A stretch of DNA of 64,000 bases from Cognatundibacterium luofuense (GCF_018139685.1 NZ_JAGSPN010000002.1:186001-250000); one strand, 5' to 3'. Shown: positions 49,940-59,923, numbered from the stretch's first letter. Notes: a model not told the origin generated them from the letters alone. Program-made: numbers and translations.

Positions 49940-50977
49940 ATGGTGCATTCCGATGCTTCCGCGACTTCGCGCCGACGTTCACGCCGCCTGTGGTTACAAC
50001 AAACCCTGATCGCCACCCTGCTGGCTGGCGGTACTGGTCAGGCGCTGGCAGCCACGCATTTTTTAAATGCCGCTTACGATGTGACGCGTGAATTGTATAA
50101 AGATATTAACGCTGCATTTATCACCGAATGGAAAACTAAAACCGGCGAAACGCTGAATATTCACCAGTCTCATGGCGGTTCCAGTAAGCAGGCGCGTTCG
50201 GTGATTGACGGTATGGAAGCTTCCGTGGTTTCCATGAATCAGGCCAGCGATATCGATGCGATTGCAGACAAAGGTTTGCTGCGTGCAGACTGGGCTAAAG
50301 CGTATCCGGATCAGTCTGCTCCGTTTTATTCCACCATGGTGTTTCTGACCCGCAAAGGCAATCCGCGTCAGATCAAAGACTGGGCCGACCTCGGCCAGCC
50401 CGGCCTGAAAGTCATCATTCCGAATCCGAAAACATCCGGTAACGGACGCTACAGCTATCTGGGCGCATGGGGTTCAGTAATTAAAAACGGTGGCAGTGAG
50501 GCACAGGCGCGTGCACTGGTGACAAAAATCTTCCAGAACGTGCCGGTACTGGATGCTGGCGGACGCGGTGCGACCACTACATTCACACAGCGTGAAATCG
50601 GCGATGTGCTGGTGACCTTTGAAAATGAAGTGCAGCTGGTTAAACAAGAGTACGGCGACCGTTACGAAGTTGTGTATCCACGCTACAGCATTCTGACAGA
50701 ATCACCAGTGGCACTAGTGGATAAGGTTGCAGATAAACTCGGCACCCGCACACAAGCCAGCGCCTGGATACAATTTCTGTACAGCGAAACCGGGCAGGAC
50801 ATCATCGCCCGTCATTATTTCCGCCCGCGTTCTGCGACCATTGCACGCAAATATGCTGCGCAGTTTCCTGCCGTGAGTTTATTCCGCGTTGAAGAAGTGT
50901 TTGGCAGCTGGCGTGTATTGCAGAAAAAGCATTTTGACGATGGTGCTGAGTTTGATCGTTTATTTCTGACACGCTGA
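49940..50977 (+). CDS. sbp: Sulfate/thiosulfate-binding periplasmic protein (orphan)
   Basis: A 345-residue periplasmic binding protein of the Sbp/CysP family. The mature start HFLNAAYDVTRELY and the segments HGGSSKQARSVIDG near 80 and NPKTSGNGRYSYLGAWG near 165 are typical sulfate-binding motifs. The signal region has SRRLWLQQTLIATLLAG, with a twin arginine that loosely fits a Tat signal; Sec export is equally possible. The ATG 49940 follows AAAGGAG. No cysTWA permease genes are adjacent, so its partners are elsewhere. Whether it is Sbp or CysP cannot be decided from sequence. Confidence 0.9.
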   Translation: MVHSDASATSRRRSRRLWLQQTLIATLLAGGTGQALAATHFLNAAYDVTRELYKDINAAFITEWKTKTGETLNIHQSHGGSSKQARSVIDGMEASVVSMNQASDIDAIADKGLLRADWAKAYPDQSAPFYSTMVFLTRKGNPRQIKDWADLGQPGLKVIIPNPKTSGNGRYSYLGAWGSVIKNGGSEAQARALVTKIFQNVPVLDAGGRGATTTFTQREIGDVLVTFENEVQLVKQEYGDRYEVVYPRYSILTESPVALVDKVADKLGTRTQASAWIQFLYSETGQDIIARHYFRPRSATIARKYAAQFPAVSLFRVEEVFGSWRVLQKKHFDDGAEFDRLFLTR

Positions 50978-51007
50978 CCGGCCCGTTTGCGACAGGCCGG
51001 TCGCCGC

Positions 51008-51562
51008 TCAGGCGGCGCTGGCCAGTGCAGTGAACTGCAGCACCGCTGACGGTATCGCGCTGATGCGACTGCCGAAACTGCGTATCGCTGGCAAAGTACG
51101 GTTGTGATGCTCGCGGATCTGACGTGCAGACATGTGCGCTTTGTCATGTGTGGTGTGTGCATCTTCAACCAGCACCACATCTAAGCCCTGTGCCGCCGCA
51201 CGGCGCACTGTCGTATCGACACAGAATTCGCTGGCGTACCCGCAAATCACCACTTGTTCCACTTCCCACATTTGCAGTAACTCGCCAAGCTCGGTGCGCA
51301 GAAAAGAATCCGGCGTAGTTTTGCGCAGCACCACATCGCCCTCTTCCAGATCGAGTTCCTGTGCCAGTTGCCAGCCATCGCTGCCAAACTGCAAACTGCC
51401 TTCACGGCTTTCATGCTGAATAAACACGACCGGTACGCTGTGCGCCCTTGCCTGTGCGGCAAGCTGGTTGATACGGCGCATGACCTGGTCTGCTTCAAAC
51501 GGACGCGGTTCAGGATCAAACAAACCACGTTGTACATCGATGATCAGTAAAGCTGTTTTCAT
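51008..51562 (-). CDS. Isochorismatase-family cysteine hydrolase
   Basis: A 184-residue cysteine hydrolase with the catalytic triad Asp9 (LIIDVQRG), Lys81 (LRKTTPDSF) and Cys114 (GYASEFCVDTT), preceded by the usual non-proline cis bond region near 109. Family members hydrolyse nicotinamide, amides or isochorismate. The substrate is not evident here. It is convergent with sbp. A GC-rich 8-bp hairpin (50976-50983 with 50995-51002) lies between them. Confidence 0.9.
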   Translation of the reverse strand: MKTALLIIDVQRGLFDPEPRPFEADQVMRRINQLAAQARAHSVPVVFIQHESREGSLQFGSDGWQLAQELDLEEGDVVLRKTTPDSFLRTELGELLQMWEVEQVVICGYASEFCVDTTVRRAAAQGLDVVLVEDAHTTHDKAHMSARQIREHHNRTLPAIRSFGSRISAIPSAVLQFTALASAA

Positions 51563-51950
51563 GTGATTTTCCCCGGTATGCCGGTCTTTCCGACCAGCCG
51601 GTTACAACACTGACTGCAACTGCACTACCACGAACACCGTGCGTTTCATGACCCGCATGACAACAACGGCGGAAACATTGTCGCATGAAGCATCTGTTTT
51701 CTTCATCCTGTCTTGCCCCGCGGCATAACAACGCTGCATACCCGCCACAGTTGTGCCATACTGCAACATATTGCACACCGCTTGCAAAACCCGGCAAAGC
51801 CCCCGTGAATACGGGACTTTACGCAACAGTTGGACGCTGAAGACACAGTTTTCAGGATCATGGCTATTTATGAAATAGCGACGGGCATATACAATCGGCC
51901 GGTTCAACCAGTACAGATGTCGTAATTCAGCAAAGCAGATCGGAGCAGGG
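51563..51950. other. Intergenic region upstream of the diguanylate cyclase gene
   Basis: No gene is supported. It must hold the promoters of the isochorismatase-like gene (minus) and the cyclase (plus). I see no clear -35/-10 pair. The ribosome site GGAGCAGGG is at 51941-51949, directly before the cyclase start. Confidence 0.4.
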
Positions 51951-53255
51951 ATGGCAGAGGCAGGCTTGTTGTATAAGAATCAGGTATTTCTTCTGGCGCA
52001 GACCTTTTTTATTCTGGATAACCGTGAAGAGCTGTTACTGAACGCCCACAAATACGACTTCGATATTCTGTTCTTCGATCAGATGACGGATTTCGTCGAT
52101 GCCGTCAGCCACGCCGATGAACACGCCCTGTTCCTGATTGATCTGGATGTGTTGTACAACATGCAGGCTGACATGCAGCAGCAAAAGCGTCAGACCATGT
52201 TTCTCAGCGATCTGCTGCAACGCTTACCTGCCGGTCACGAATACATTTATCTGCAAACCAACCGTCAGGGCGAACGCTTCGTTCTGCAGCAGCGTCTGGT
52301 TGACAGCAAATGCCTGGCTTACGCTGAAAAGCCGATTACCAATGAAAATCTGGTCGACAGGCTGTTCAATATCTTTGCACGCAAGCAATCCGGCAGCAAC
52401 AACACCATTCTGTATCTTGATGAGCAGCCCGCACTGGATACTGCGCTGCTGGCTTCACATGATATTCAGGTTGTTCATCATACCGATGCCACCACACTGC
52501 ATCTGCGTGTCAAAGCATTGCAGCCGGACATCGTACTGATCAGTGAAGCCAAATATCTGCAAACCGATGCTGTTGCCCGGATTCTTAAGAAAAATATTGA
52601 ATTCGACAGTGGTCGTGAGATTTTTTTACTGCAGGAAAGCAGCCAGTCCCACGTCGCACGTCAGGCGCTGGATGGTGGCTTTGATCAGATCTTATCGCGT
52701 ACCGAACCGGATATCCTGACCCGTCAGCTGGTGCACCGGATTCAGAAAATCCGCACCTCCAAAGACTTAATCAGCCGTGACCGTGCGACCGGCTTGCTGA
52801 ATAAAGTCGGTTTGCAAAAGCGTGCGCAGGAATGGATACAAAAAGCGCAGCAGCAAGGCAAGCCACTGGCCTATGGCGTGATTGATATTGATAAATTCAA
52901 AACCATTAACGATACCTGGGGCCACTACTTCGGCGATATCGTGATTAAACGTTTGTCGCTGGTGTTGTCTGCCTATGTCGGCGAAAGCGATTTGCTGAGT
53001 CGCTTTGGTGGTGAAGAATTTGTAATGGTGTTCTGGGATTGCGATGCGCAGACCGGAAAACAAAGAATGGATATGATGCGCGAAGCATTCGGCCGCGTCG
53101 TGTTTCAGGTGACACCGGAAGAAACCCGCCAGTTCAGCTTCAGCGGCGGACTGGCCACTTTCCCGGAATGCAAATCTGAAAACGAATTATTCCTGCGTGC
53201 TGATGAACAGTTGTATCAGGCCAAACAAAACGGCCGCAATCAGATTTGCGGCTGA
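51951..53255 (+). CDS. GGDEF-domain diguanylate cyclase with two receiver-like domains
   Basis: A 434-residue protein. Two N-terminal receiver-like folds occupy about 15-145 and 150-270 (ALFLIDLDVL near 60, PDIVLISEAKYL near 200). A GGDEF domain at about 275-434 shows DRATGLLNKVG, IDIDKFKTINDTWGH and an intact RFGGEEFVMV active site, so it should make cyclic di-GMP. The product-inhibition I-site, normally RxxD just before the active loop, reads GESD, so feedback inhibition is probably lost. No membrane segment is seen. It has its own terminator. Confidence 0.93.
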   Translation: MAEAGLLYKNQVFLLAQTFFILDNREELLLNAHKYDFDILFFDQMTDFVDAVSHADEHALFLIDLDVLYNMQADMQQQKRQTMFLSDLLQRLPAGHEYIYLQTNRQGERFVLQQRLVDSKCLAYAEKPITNENLVDRLFNIFARKQSGSNNTILYLDEQPALDTALLASHDIQVVHHTDATTLHLRVKALQPDIVLISEAKYLQTDAVARILKKNIEFDSGREIFLLQESSQSHVARQALDGGFDQILSRTEPDILTRQLVHRIQKIRTSKDLISRDRATGLLNKVGLQKRAQEWIQKAQQQGKPLAYGVIDIDKFKTINDTWGHYFGDIVIKRLSLVLSAYVGESDLLSRFGGEEFVMVFWDCDAQTGKQRMDMMREAFGRVVFQVTPEETRQFSFSGGLATFPECKSENELFLRADEQLYQAKQNGRNQICG

Positions 53256-53272
53256 CGCAAACATCCGTCCAT

Positions 53273-53298
53273 AAACGCCGGTGAAATACCGGCGTTTT
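53273..53298 (+). terminator. Terminator of the diguanylate cyclase gene
   Basis: A perfect 10-bp stem (53273-53282 with 53288-53297) has a five-base loop and is followed by a T-rich stretch. Confidence 0.9.
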
Positions 53299-53435
53299 GC
53301 TTTTTGCCGATCACCTACATTTTTATACAATTCCCCGGAACTGTGCGGGAACCAGCACATCGTTTTTCCCTCTAAGCACAGACGCTGACGCGACACGTAT
53401 CCGCCAGCAAACACAGACAACAAACGGGGAGAAAC

Positions 53436-55850
53436 ATGAAATTACGCCATTCGCTGCTGCTGGCTGCCATGCTCAGCGCACAAGTATTCGCACAGGAAAA
53501 TCTCGGTTATCAGGTACCGCCGCCATCGATTATGGCGCTGGCCGATTATCAGCGTCCGCCGACTGTGAGCTTCGATCATCAGCGCCAGACTATGCTGCTG
53601 AGCTTCCGCAATACCTATAAATCGCTGCGTGAACTGAGTCAGCCGGAACTGCGTCTGGCAGGTTTGCGGATTAATCCGCAAACCAGTATGCCGACCACAC
53701 AGGCTTATGTGAATCAGTTGCGTTTGAAACAAGTCAGCACCGGCAAAGAAACCGAGATTAAAGGCATGCCGGCAGATGCGCTGATTTCCAATGTGAAATG
53801 GTCACCGGATGGCAAAAAAATCGGTTTCACTCACACCACCGACAAAGGTGCGGAACTGTGGGTGATTGATGTCGCGAAAGCTGCGGCACAACGTGTCACC
53901 GGCGCTAACCTGAACGGTGCAGGTGGTGCTGCCTACAGCTGGCTGGCTGACAGTCAGGGCCTGCTGGTGAAAATGTTGCCGAAACAGCGCCCTGCCCTGC
54001 GTGATGCCAGCCGAGATCTGCCAACCGGCCCTATCATCTCCACGTCCACCGGCGTAGTTTCGCAAACCCGCACTTATGCCGATCTGCTGAAAAACAAAAT
54101 CGATGAAGCAAATCTGGAAACGCTGCTGACATCGGATCTGGTAAAAGTCAGCCTGAACGGTAAGCAAACCGTGCTGCGCAAAGGCGAGATGCTGACCGAA
54201 GTCGATGTATCGCCGGATGGCCGCTATCTGTTGCTGGATATTTTGCAAAAACCGTTTTCGTATCTGGTGCAGCTGGATCGCTTCCCGTTCAATACCATCG
54301 TGACCGACCTTGATGGCAAAGTCGTCAAAGCCATCCACGAGCGTCCATTGCTGGAAACCATGCCAAAAGGTTTCAGCGCAACTGAACCGGGTAAACGCCG
54401 GATAGGCTGGCGTGCCGACAAACCGGCGACGCTCAGCTATGTGACTGCGCTGGACGGTGGTGATCCGTCTAAGAAAACCGAATTCCGTGACGAGTTATTC
54501 AGCTGGGATGCACCGTTTGCACAGGCACCGGTGTCTCTGGTTAAACTGCGCCAGCGCTTTGCCGGCGTGGTCTGGGGTGATGATCACACCGCGGTGGTCA
54601 GCGAAAGCTGGTACGACACCCGCAACAGCAAAACCTTCCTGATTGATCCGGCAGCACCAGCCAAAGAACCGCGTCTGGTATTCGACCGTAATATTCAGGA
54701 TATTTACAAAAATCCGGGCCGCTTTGAAACCCGCCGCAATCAGTTCGACCGCCGCGTACTGGCTACCGAAGATGGTAAAGCTTTCCTGATCGGTGAAGGT
54801 TTCACCCGCGAAGGTCAGTTCCCGTTCATTGACGAACTGGATCTGCAAAGCCTGCAAACCAAGCGTTTGTATCAGGCAACTGACAAAGACAAGATGGAAA
54901 CCATCGTATCGCTGGAAGATGCGAAAAAAGGCGAAGTACTGGTCAGCCTGCAATCGCGCACTGATTATCCGAACTTCTACCTGCGCTCAGTCAAATCCGG
55001 CGAGCCACTGAAAACCCTGACTTCGTTTGCCAATCCTTTCGCTGGCCTGAAAGACGTACACAAAGAAGTAATCAAGTATCAGCGTAAAGACGGCGTGCAA
55101 TTGTCCGGCAATCTGTATCTGCCAGCTGGCTACGATCGCAGCAAGAAAGAAAAACTGCCACTGCTGATCTGGGCATATCCGGCTGAATTTAAGGACAAGG
55201 ATTCCGCTGGCCAAAGCCGCCACAACCCGAATCAGTTCACCTACCCGAGCTACGGTTCTTTCATTTACTGGACGACCCGCGGCTATGCCGTGCTGGACGA
55301 CGCTGCATTCCCGATTATCGGTGAAGGCAAGGCAGAACCGAACGATACTTTCTTAACCCAGTTAGTTGACAATGCAGAAGCGGCAATCAATGCCGTCGAT
55401 GCGATGGGCTATATCGACCGTAACCGTGTCGCTGTCGGCGGCCATTCTTACGGCGCGTTCATGACCGCCAATCTGCTGACGCATTCCAAACTGTTTGCCT
55501 GCGGTATCGCACGCAGCGGCGCTTACAACCGCACGCTGACACCGTTCGGCTTCCAGAATGAACAGCGCAATTACTGGGAAGCGCCGCAGATCTACAACAC
55601 CATGGCACCGTTCATGCATGCGGACAAAATGAAGACACCGCTGTTGCTGGTACATGGTGAAGCCGATAACAATCCGGGTACGTTCACGCTGCAAACCGAA
55701 CGCTACTTCCAGGCATTAAAAGGCCTGGGCGCGCCGGTACGTATGGTGATTCTGCCAAAAGAAAGCCACGGCTATGCGGCGAAAGAAAACATTCTGCATC
55801 TGCTGTGGGAGCAGGATCAGTTCCTCGAAGGCTGTCTGAAGAAAAAATAA
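53436..55850 (+). CDS. Exported S9-family serine peptidase (glutamyl endopeptidase-like)
   Basis: An 804-residue protein with a signal peptide of about 19 residues (ending VFA-QE). A beta-propeller region spans about 100-530, and an alpha/beta-hydrolase domain at about 560-800 carries the triad Ser671 (GGHSYGAF), Asp744 (GEADNNPG) and His778 (ESHGYA). The propeller segment and the catalytic surroundings resemble the S9D glutamyl endopeptidases known from plant chloroplasts and bacteria, more than dipeptidyl peptidase IV. Likely role: periplasmic peptide degradation. The ATG follows GGGGAG. It is a single-gene unit with its own terminator. Confidence 0.92.
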   Translation: MKLRHSLLLAAMLSAQVFAQENLGYQVPPPSIMALADYQRPPTVSFDHQRQTMLLSFRNTYKSLRELSQPELRLAGLRINPQTSMPTTQAYVNQLRLKQVSTGKETEIKGMPADALISNVKWSPDGKKIGFTHTTDKGAELWVIDVAKAAAQRVTGANLNGAGGAAYSWLADSQGLLVKMLPKQRPALRDASRDLPTGPIISTSTGVVSQTRTYADLLKNKIDEANLETLLTSDLVKVSLNGKQTVLRKGEMLTEVDVSPDGRYLLLDILQKPFSYLVQLDRFPFNTIVTDLDGKVVKAIHERPLLETMPKGFSATEPGKRRIGWRADKPATLSYVTALDGGDPSKKTEFRDELFSWDAPFAQAPVSLVKLRQRFAGVVWGDDHTAVVSESWYDTRNSKTFLIDPAAPAKEPRLVFDRNIQDIYKNPGRFETRRNQFDRRVLATEDGKAFLIGEGFTREGQFPFIDELDLQSLQTKRLYQATDKDKMETIVSLEDAKKGEVLVSLQSRTDYPNFYLRSVKSGEPLKTLTSFANPFAGLKDVHKEVIKYQRKDGVQLSGNLYLPAGYDRSKKEKLPLLIWAYPAEFKDKDSAGQSRHNPNQFTYPSYGSFIYWTTRGYAVLDDAAFPIIGEGKAEPNDTFLTQLVDNAEAAINAVDAMGYIDRNRVAVGGHSYGAFMTANLLTHSKLFACGIARSGAYNRTLTPFGFQNEQRNYWEAPQIYNTMAPFMHADKMKTPLLLVHGEADNNPGTFTLQTERYFQALKGLGAPVRMVILPKESHGYAAKENILHLLWEQDQFLEGCLKKK

Positions 55851-55874
55851 GCCAGCACCACGCTGACTTAGTTT

Positions 55875-55907
55875 GCCTTGCCGGTTCACACTGGCAAGGC
55901 TTTTTTT
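55875..55907 (+). terminator. Terminator of the S9 peptidase gene
   Basis: A perfect 8-bp stem (55875-55882 with 55893-55900) with a ten-base loop is followed by seven T's. Confidence 0.92.
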
Positions 55908-55970
55908 ATGGTGGCTGGCTCAGCCCTCCCTGCGATGGCTGAAGCAGGCAAAAAAGACTGAAAAGAGTCT

Positions 55971-56065
55971 GAAAACACCCCAAATGCGGTGTTCAGCACA
56001 GCGATCCGGCGGTCGTCGACAGAAAGTCCGGGCCTCTGAAAAAGGCGGATGCGGACTTCTGCACA
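55971..56065 (-). repeat. Dispersed intergenic repeat, copy 5
   Basis: Copy of the repeat family in minus orientation. It begins (TGTGCAG) at complement 56059-56065, one base after the uvrB stop codon. One core base differs (CTGTCGACGACCG), while the right repeat TGTGCTGAACACCGCATTT is perfect. It lies between convergent genes. Confidence 0.88.
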
Positions 56066-56066
56066 A

Positions 56067-58175
56067 TCAACCCTGTCCGCCGGCGATCTGGTTCACTTCA
56101 TCGTGCCCGCCGGCGCCGAACAGCAAGTCTTTGAGTTTCGCCAGTTCATCACGGACTTTGGCCGCTTTTTCGAACTCCAGATTTTTCGCGTGATCCAGCA
56201 TTTGTTTTTCCAGACGCTTGATCTCTTTGCTGATCTGTTTCTCGCTCATGCTTTCATAGCGCGCCTGCTCTTCAGCCACTTTCTGTTCCGGCTGCGAAGA
56301 CTTGTCGGAGTACACGCCATCGATAATGTCGCGGATTTGTTTCTGCACGCTCTTCGGTGTAATACCGTGTTCCAGATTGAAAGCAATCTGCTTGGTGCGG
56401 CGGCGTTCCGCTTCTTCCATCGCACGACGCATGGAATCGGTAATGCGGTCAGCGTACAGAATCGCTTTACCGTTCAGGTTACGCGCAGCCCGGCCTATGG
56501 TCTGAATCAGCGACCGTTCGGAACGCAGGAAACCTTCTTTATCCGCATCCAGAATGGCGACCAGCGACACTTCGGGAATATCCAGCCCTTCGCGCAACAG
56601 GTTAATCCCGACCAGCACATCAAAGGTACCGAGACGCAGATCACGGATAATTTCCACCCGCTCCACCGTATCAATATCGCTGTGCAGATAGCGTACTTTG
56701 ATACCGTTATCGTTCAGGAATTCGGTCAGTTGTTCCGACATGCGCTTGGTCAGCGTCGTCACAAGTACACGCTCGCCTTTGGCAATACGCGCCACCGCTT
56801 CATTCATCAGATCATCGACCTGCGTGATCGCCGGACGCACTTCAATTTCCGGATCAACCAGACCGGTAGGACGCACCACCTGCTCCACCACCTGATCCGT
56901 GCGGCGCGCTTCGTAATCCGCCGGTGTCGCCGACACGAAAATCGTCTGGCGCATCTTGCCTTCAAATTCTTCAAACTTCAGCGGACGGTTATCCAGCGCC
57001 GATGGCAGACGGAAGCCGTAATCCACCAGATTCTGCTTACGTGCGCGGTCGCCGTTATACATGCCGTTCAGCTGACCGATCATCATGTGTGATTCATCGA
57101 GGAACATCAGTGCATCCGGCGGCAGATAATCGACCAGCGTTGGCGGCGGTTCACCCGGTGCAGCGCCGCTCAGATGGCGTGAATAGTTTTCGATGCCTTT
57201 GGTAAAGCCGATTTCCGCCAGCATTTCCAGATCAAAACGGGTACGCTGTTCAATGCGCTGCTCTTCGATCAGCTTGTTTTCACGCCGGAAAAAATCGAGG
57301 CGTTCCCGCAGTTCTTCTTTAATCGTTTCCACCGCGCGCAGCACAGTTTCACGCGGCGTGACGTAATGCGAACCCGGATATACGGTGAAGCGCGGAATCT
57401 TCTGTTTTACCTTGCCGGTCAGCGGATCAAACAATTGCAGCGATTCAATCTCATCGTCAAAGGTATCGACCCGCACCGCCAGTTCCGCATGTTCAGCCGG
57501 AAAGATATCAATCGTGTCACCGCGTACGCGGAAAGTGCCGCGCGAAAAATCCATTTCATTGCGGGTGTACTGCATCTGAATCAGGCGGGCAATGATGTCG
57601 CGCTGGCTGACCTTGTCTTTGGCGCGCAGCGTCAGAATCATTTTGTGGTATTCGCTAGGATTACCGATACCGTAGATCGCGGACACCGTCGCCACAATCA
57701 CCACGTCGCGCCGCTCCATCAGCGATTTGGTGCAGGACAGACGCATTTGCTCGATATGTTCATTGATCGCAGAATCTTTCTCAATGAACAAGTCGCGCTG
57801 CGGCACATAGGCTTCCGGCTGGTAATAATCGTAGTAAGACACGAAATACTCAACCGCATTTTTCGGGAAAAATTCACGGAACTCGCTGTATAACTGCGCC
57901 GCTAGCGTTTTATTTGGCGCAAACACAATCGCCGGACGGCCACAGCGCGCAATCACATTCGCCATCGTGTAAGTCTTACCGGAACCGGTCACACCCAGCA
58001 GGGTCTGGAACGATAAGCCATCCTGTATGCCTTCGGTCAGGCTGGCAATCGCTGTCGGCTGGTCACCGGCCGGCGGGAAAATTTCATACAGGGCAAACGG
58101 AGAATCCGGAAAAGTACGGAATTTTGATTCATCATAGCCTTCCGTATTTGCCATATTCACTGGTGCGACCGCCAT
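56067..58175 (-). CDS. uvrB: Excinuclease ABC subunit B
   Basis: A 702-residue helicase-like subunit of nucleotide excision repair that verifies damage handed over by UvrA and recruits UvrC. Walker A is GVTGSGKT near 60. The beta-hairpin region [12 protein letters not shown] is near 115, helicase motif II is FLDESH, and motif VI is QTIGRAARN near 565. The C-terminal UVR motif ([27 protein letters not shown]) binds UvrC. The start ATG follows AAAGGAAG. No LexA box was recognised upstream. A repeat copy abuts the stop codon. Confidence 0.98.
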   Translation of the reverse strand: MAVAPVNMANTEGYDESKFRTFPDSPFALYEIFPPAGDQPTAIASLTEGIQDGLSFQTLLGVTGSGKTYTMANVIARCGRPAIVFAPNKTLAAQLYSEFREFFPKNAVEYFVSYYDYYQPEAYVPQRDLFIEKDSAINEHIEQMRLSCTKSLMERRDVVIVATVSAIYGIGNPSEYHKMILTLRAKDKVSQRDIIARLIQMQYTRNEMDFSRGTFRVRGDTIDIFPAEHAELAVRVDTFDDEIESLQLFDPLTGKVKQKIPRFTVYPGSHYVTPRETVLRAVETIKEELRERLDFFRRENKLIEEQRIEQRTRFDLEMLAEIGFTKGIENYSRHLSGAAPGEPPPTLVDYLPPDALMFLDESHMMIGQLNGMYNGDRARKQNLVDYGFRLPSALDNRPLKFEEFEGKMRQTIFVSATPADYEARRTDQVVEQVVRPTGLVDPEIEVRPAITQVDDLMNEAVARIAKGERVLVTTLTKRMSEQLTEFLNDNGIKVRYLHSDIDTVERVEIIRDLRLGTFDVLVGINLLREGLDIPEVSLVAILDADKEGFLRSERSLIQTIGRAARNLNGKAILYADRITDSMRRAMEEAERRRTKQIAFNLEHGITPKSVQKQIRDIIDGVYSDKSSQPEQKVAEEQARYESMSEKQISKEIKRLEKQMLDHAKNLEFEKAAKVRDELAKLKDLLFGAGGHDEVNQIAGGQG

Positions 58176-58414
58176 CGTGACTCTTCCTTTGTTAAAATGT
58201 CCGGCTATCCGGGTATTACGCGAAGCACAATCCGCAGGCCATCCGCCTGCACTCAGGTACCACCCGTACTGTCATTGTGTTGAATGCTGCATATCGTGCG
58301 TCAATGATTTGTGTAATCCCCCGCTGCTTTCACGGCAAAGAACCGGAAAAGCCGGACCACAGTTTTATTTCAACCACTTCTGTCACTGACACAGAAACAT
58401 TTCATATTATCACG

Positions 58415-59629
58415 ATGACTGCTACCGCAACTTCTACCCTGTTTTCCGCGATTGACATGGCTCCGCGGGACCCGATTCTGGGCGTCACTGAAACCTTCAA
58501 TGCCGATACCAACCCGTCCAAAGTCAACCTCGGTGTTGGCGTTTACTATGACGATAACGGCAAAGTCCCGCTGCTGGCCTGCGTGCAAAAAGCCGAAGCC
58601 CTGCTGATGGAAAAAGCCGCACCACGCACTTATCTGCCGATCGAAGGTCTGGCAGCGTATGACCGTGCCGTGCAGGATCTGGTATTCGGCGCTGACAGCG
58701 CAGTAGTACGGGAAAAACGTGCGATCACGGCACAGGCCATCGGCGGCACCGGTGCACTGAAGCTGGGCGCTGACTTCCTGAAACGCTTTTCTCCGGATGC
58801 ACAAATCTATATCAGCGATCCGAGCTGGGAAAACCACCGTGCGCTGTTTGAATCTGCCGGTTTTCAGGTCAACACCTATCCTTACTACGATGCCAGTACC
58901 CGTGGCGTGAATTTCGACGGCATGCTGCAGGCGCTGCAAACCATGCCAGCGGGTTCTGTCGTTGTACTGCACGCTTGCTGCCACAACCCGACCGGCGCGG
59001 ACCTCAGCGATGCGCAATGGACACAAATCATTGAAGTGGTGACTACCCGCGGTCTGATTCCTTTCCTCGACATGGCATATCAGGGCTTTGGCGAAGGTAT
59101 CGAAGCAGATGGTCAGGTTGTGCGTCGCTTTGCTGATGCAGGCGGCCCGCTGTTTGTATCGAACTCGTTCTCTAAATCGTTCTCGCTGTATGGCGAACGT
59201 GTCGGCGCACTGAGCATCGTCGCTGCCAGCGCAGAAGAAGCAGCGCGCGTGATGTCGCAACTGAAACGTGTGATCCGTACCAATTACTCCAACCCACCAT
59301 CACACGGTGGTCAGGTCGTTGCTACCGTCCTGTCCACACCGGAACTGCGTCAGCTGTGGGAAGACGAACTGGCAGGCATGCGTGTCCGTATCCGCGAAAT
59401 GCGCGCAGCGTTTGTTGCCGGTCTGAAAGAAGCGGCGCCAAACCACAATTTTGACTTTGTAATGCAGCAACGCGGCATGTTCTCTTACTCCGGTCTGAGC
59501 AAAGAACAAGTCACCGTACTGCGCGAACAGCATTCCGTCTACGCGGTGGACACTGGCCGCATCTGCGTTGCAGCACTGAACAGCAAAAACATCGGCCACG
59601 TGCTGAGTGCCATCGCACAGGTGCTGTAA
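58415..59629 (+). CDS. Aspartate/aromatic amino acid aminotransferase
   Basis: A 404-residue class I aminotransferase of the AspC/TyrB group. The PLP lysine is Lys254 in SNSFSKSFSLYGERVG. Other conserved parts are NLGVGVYYDDNGKVP near 35, YLPIEGL near 70 and CCHNPTGADL near 188. It interconverts aspartate or aromatic amino acids and their keto acids; the exact preference is not readable. The start is placed at ATG 58415, which fits the family N terminus. The ribosome site is poor. Upstream in-frame starts add up to 46 unconserved residues. It is divergent from uvrB. Confidence 0.93.
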   Translation: MTATATSTLFSAIDMAPRDPILGVTETFNADTNPSKVNLGVGVYYDDNGKVPLLACVQKAEALLMEKAAPRTYLPIEGLAAYDRAVQDLVFGADSAVVREKRAITAQAIGGTGALKLGADFLKRFSPDAQIYISDPSWENHRALFESAGFQVNTYPYYDASTRGVNFDGMLQALQTMPAGSVVVLHACCHNPTGADLSDAQWTQIIEVVTTRGLIPFLDMAYQGFGEGIEADGQVVRRFADAGGPLFVSNSFSKSFSLYGERVGALSIVAASAEEAARVMSQLKRVIRTNYSNPPSHGGQVVATVLSTPELRQLWEDELAGMRVRIREMRAAFVAGLKEAAPNHNFDFVMQQRGMFSYSGLSKEQVTVLREQHSVYAVDTGRICVAALNSKNIGHVLSAIAQVL

Positions 59630-59653
59630 TCGTCTAAAGCGCCGGGGCAGATA

Positions 59654-59682
59654 TTGACAAGGATTACTCACGTCCCTATAAT
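59654..59682 (+). promoter_or_regulatory. Consensus sigma-70 promoter of the tRNA-Asn cluster
   Basis: TTGACA at 59654-59659 and TATAAT at 59677-59682 are both perfect, with an ideal 17-base spacer. Predicted transcription starts about six bases before the first tRNA. Confidence 0.93.
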
Positions 59683-59694
59683 GTCTGTCTCTGT

Positions 59695-59770
59695 TCCCTG
59701 ATAGCTCAGTCGGTAGAGCGACGGACTGTTAATCCGCAGGTCCCTGGTTCGAGTCCAGGTCGGGGAGCCA
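59695..59770 (+). tRNA. tRNA-Asn (GUU), copy 1
   Basis: A 76-base tRNA with cloverleaf features. The acceptor stem pairs TCCCTGA with TCGGGGA, the D-loop is AGCTCAGTCGGTAGAGC, the anticodon loop is CTGTTAA with anticodon GTT, the T-loop is GGTTCGAGTCC, and CCA is encoded. It follows the consensus promoter. Confidence 0.98.
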
Positions 59771-59841
59771 AAGAATTCAAGTTGGCAATGAACTTAAAAA
59801 TAATCATTGCAATGTAAAAAGTTTTGAAGCAAAGCTTCTGT

Positions 59842-59917
59842 TCCCTGATAGCTCAGTCGGTAGAGCGACGGACTGTTAATCCGCAGGTCCCTGGTTCGAG
59901 TCCAGGTCGGGGAGCCA
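59842..59917 (+). tRNA. tRNA-Asn (GUU), copy 2
   Basis: Identical in sequence to copy 1, 71 bases downstream. It is followed at once by an intrinsic terminator, so copies 1 and 2 form one transcript. Confidence 0.98.
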
Positions 59918-59923
59918 GAATTC

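Noticed and set aside
56049-57092. Long plus-strand frame antisense to uvrB
   Set aside because: Shadow of uvrB, with no start context and no domain.
58176-58276. A LexA box for uvrB
   Set aside because: No CTGT-N8-ACAG-type palindrome with correct spacing was found in the upstream gap.
58370-59260. Long minus-strand frame antisense to the aminotransferase gene
   Set aside because: Shadow of a clear enzyme gene; no family resemblance.
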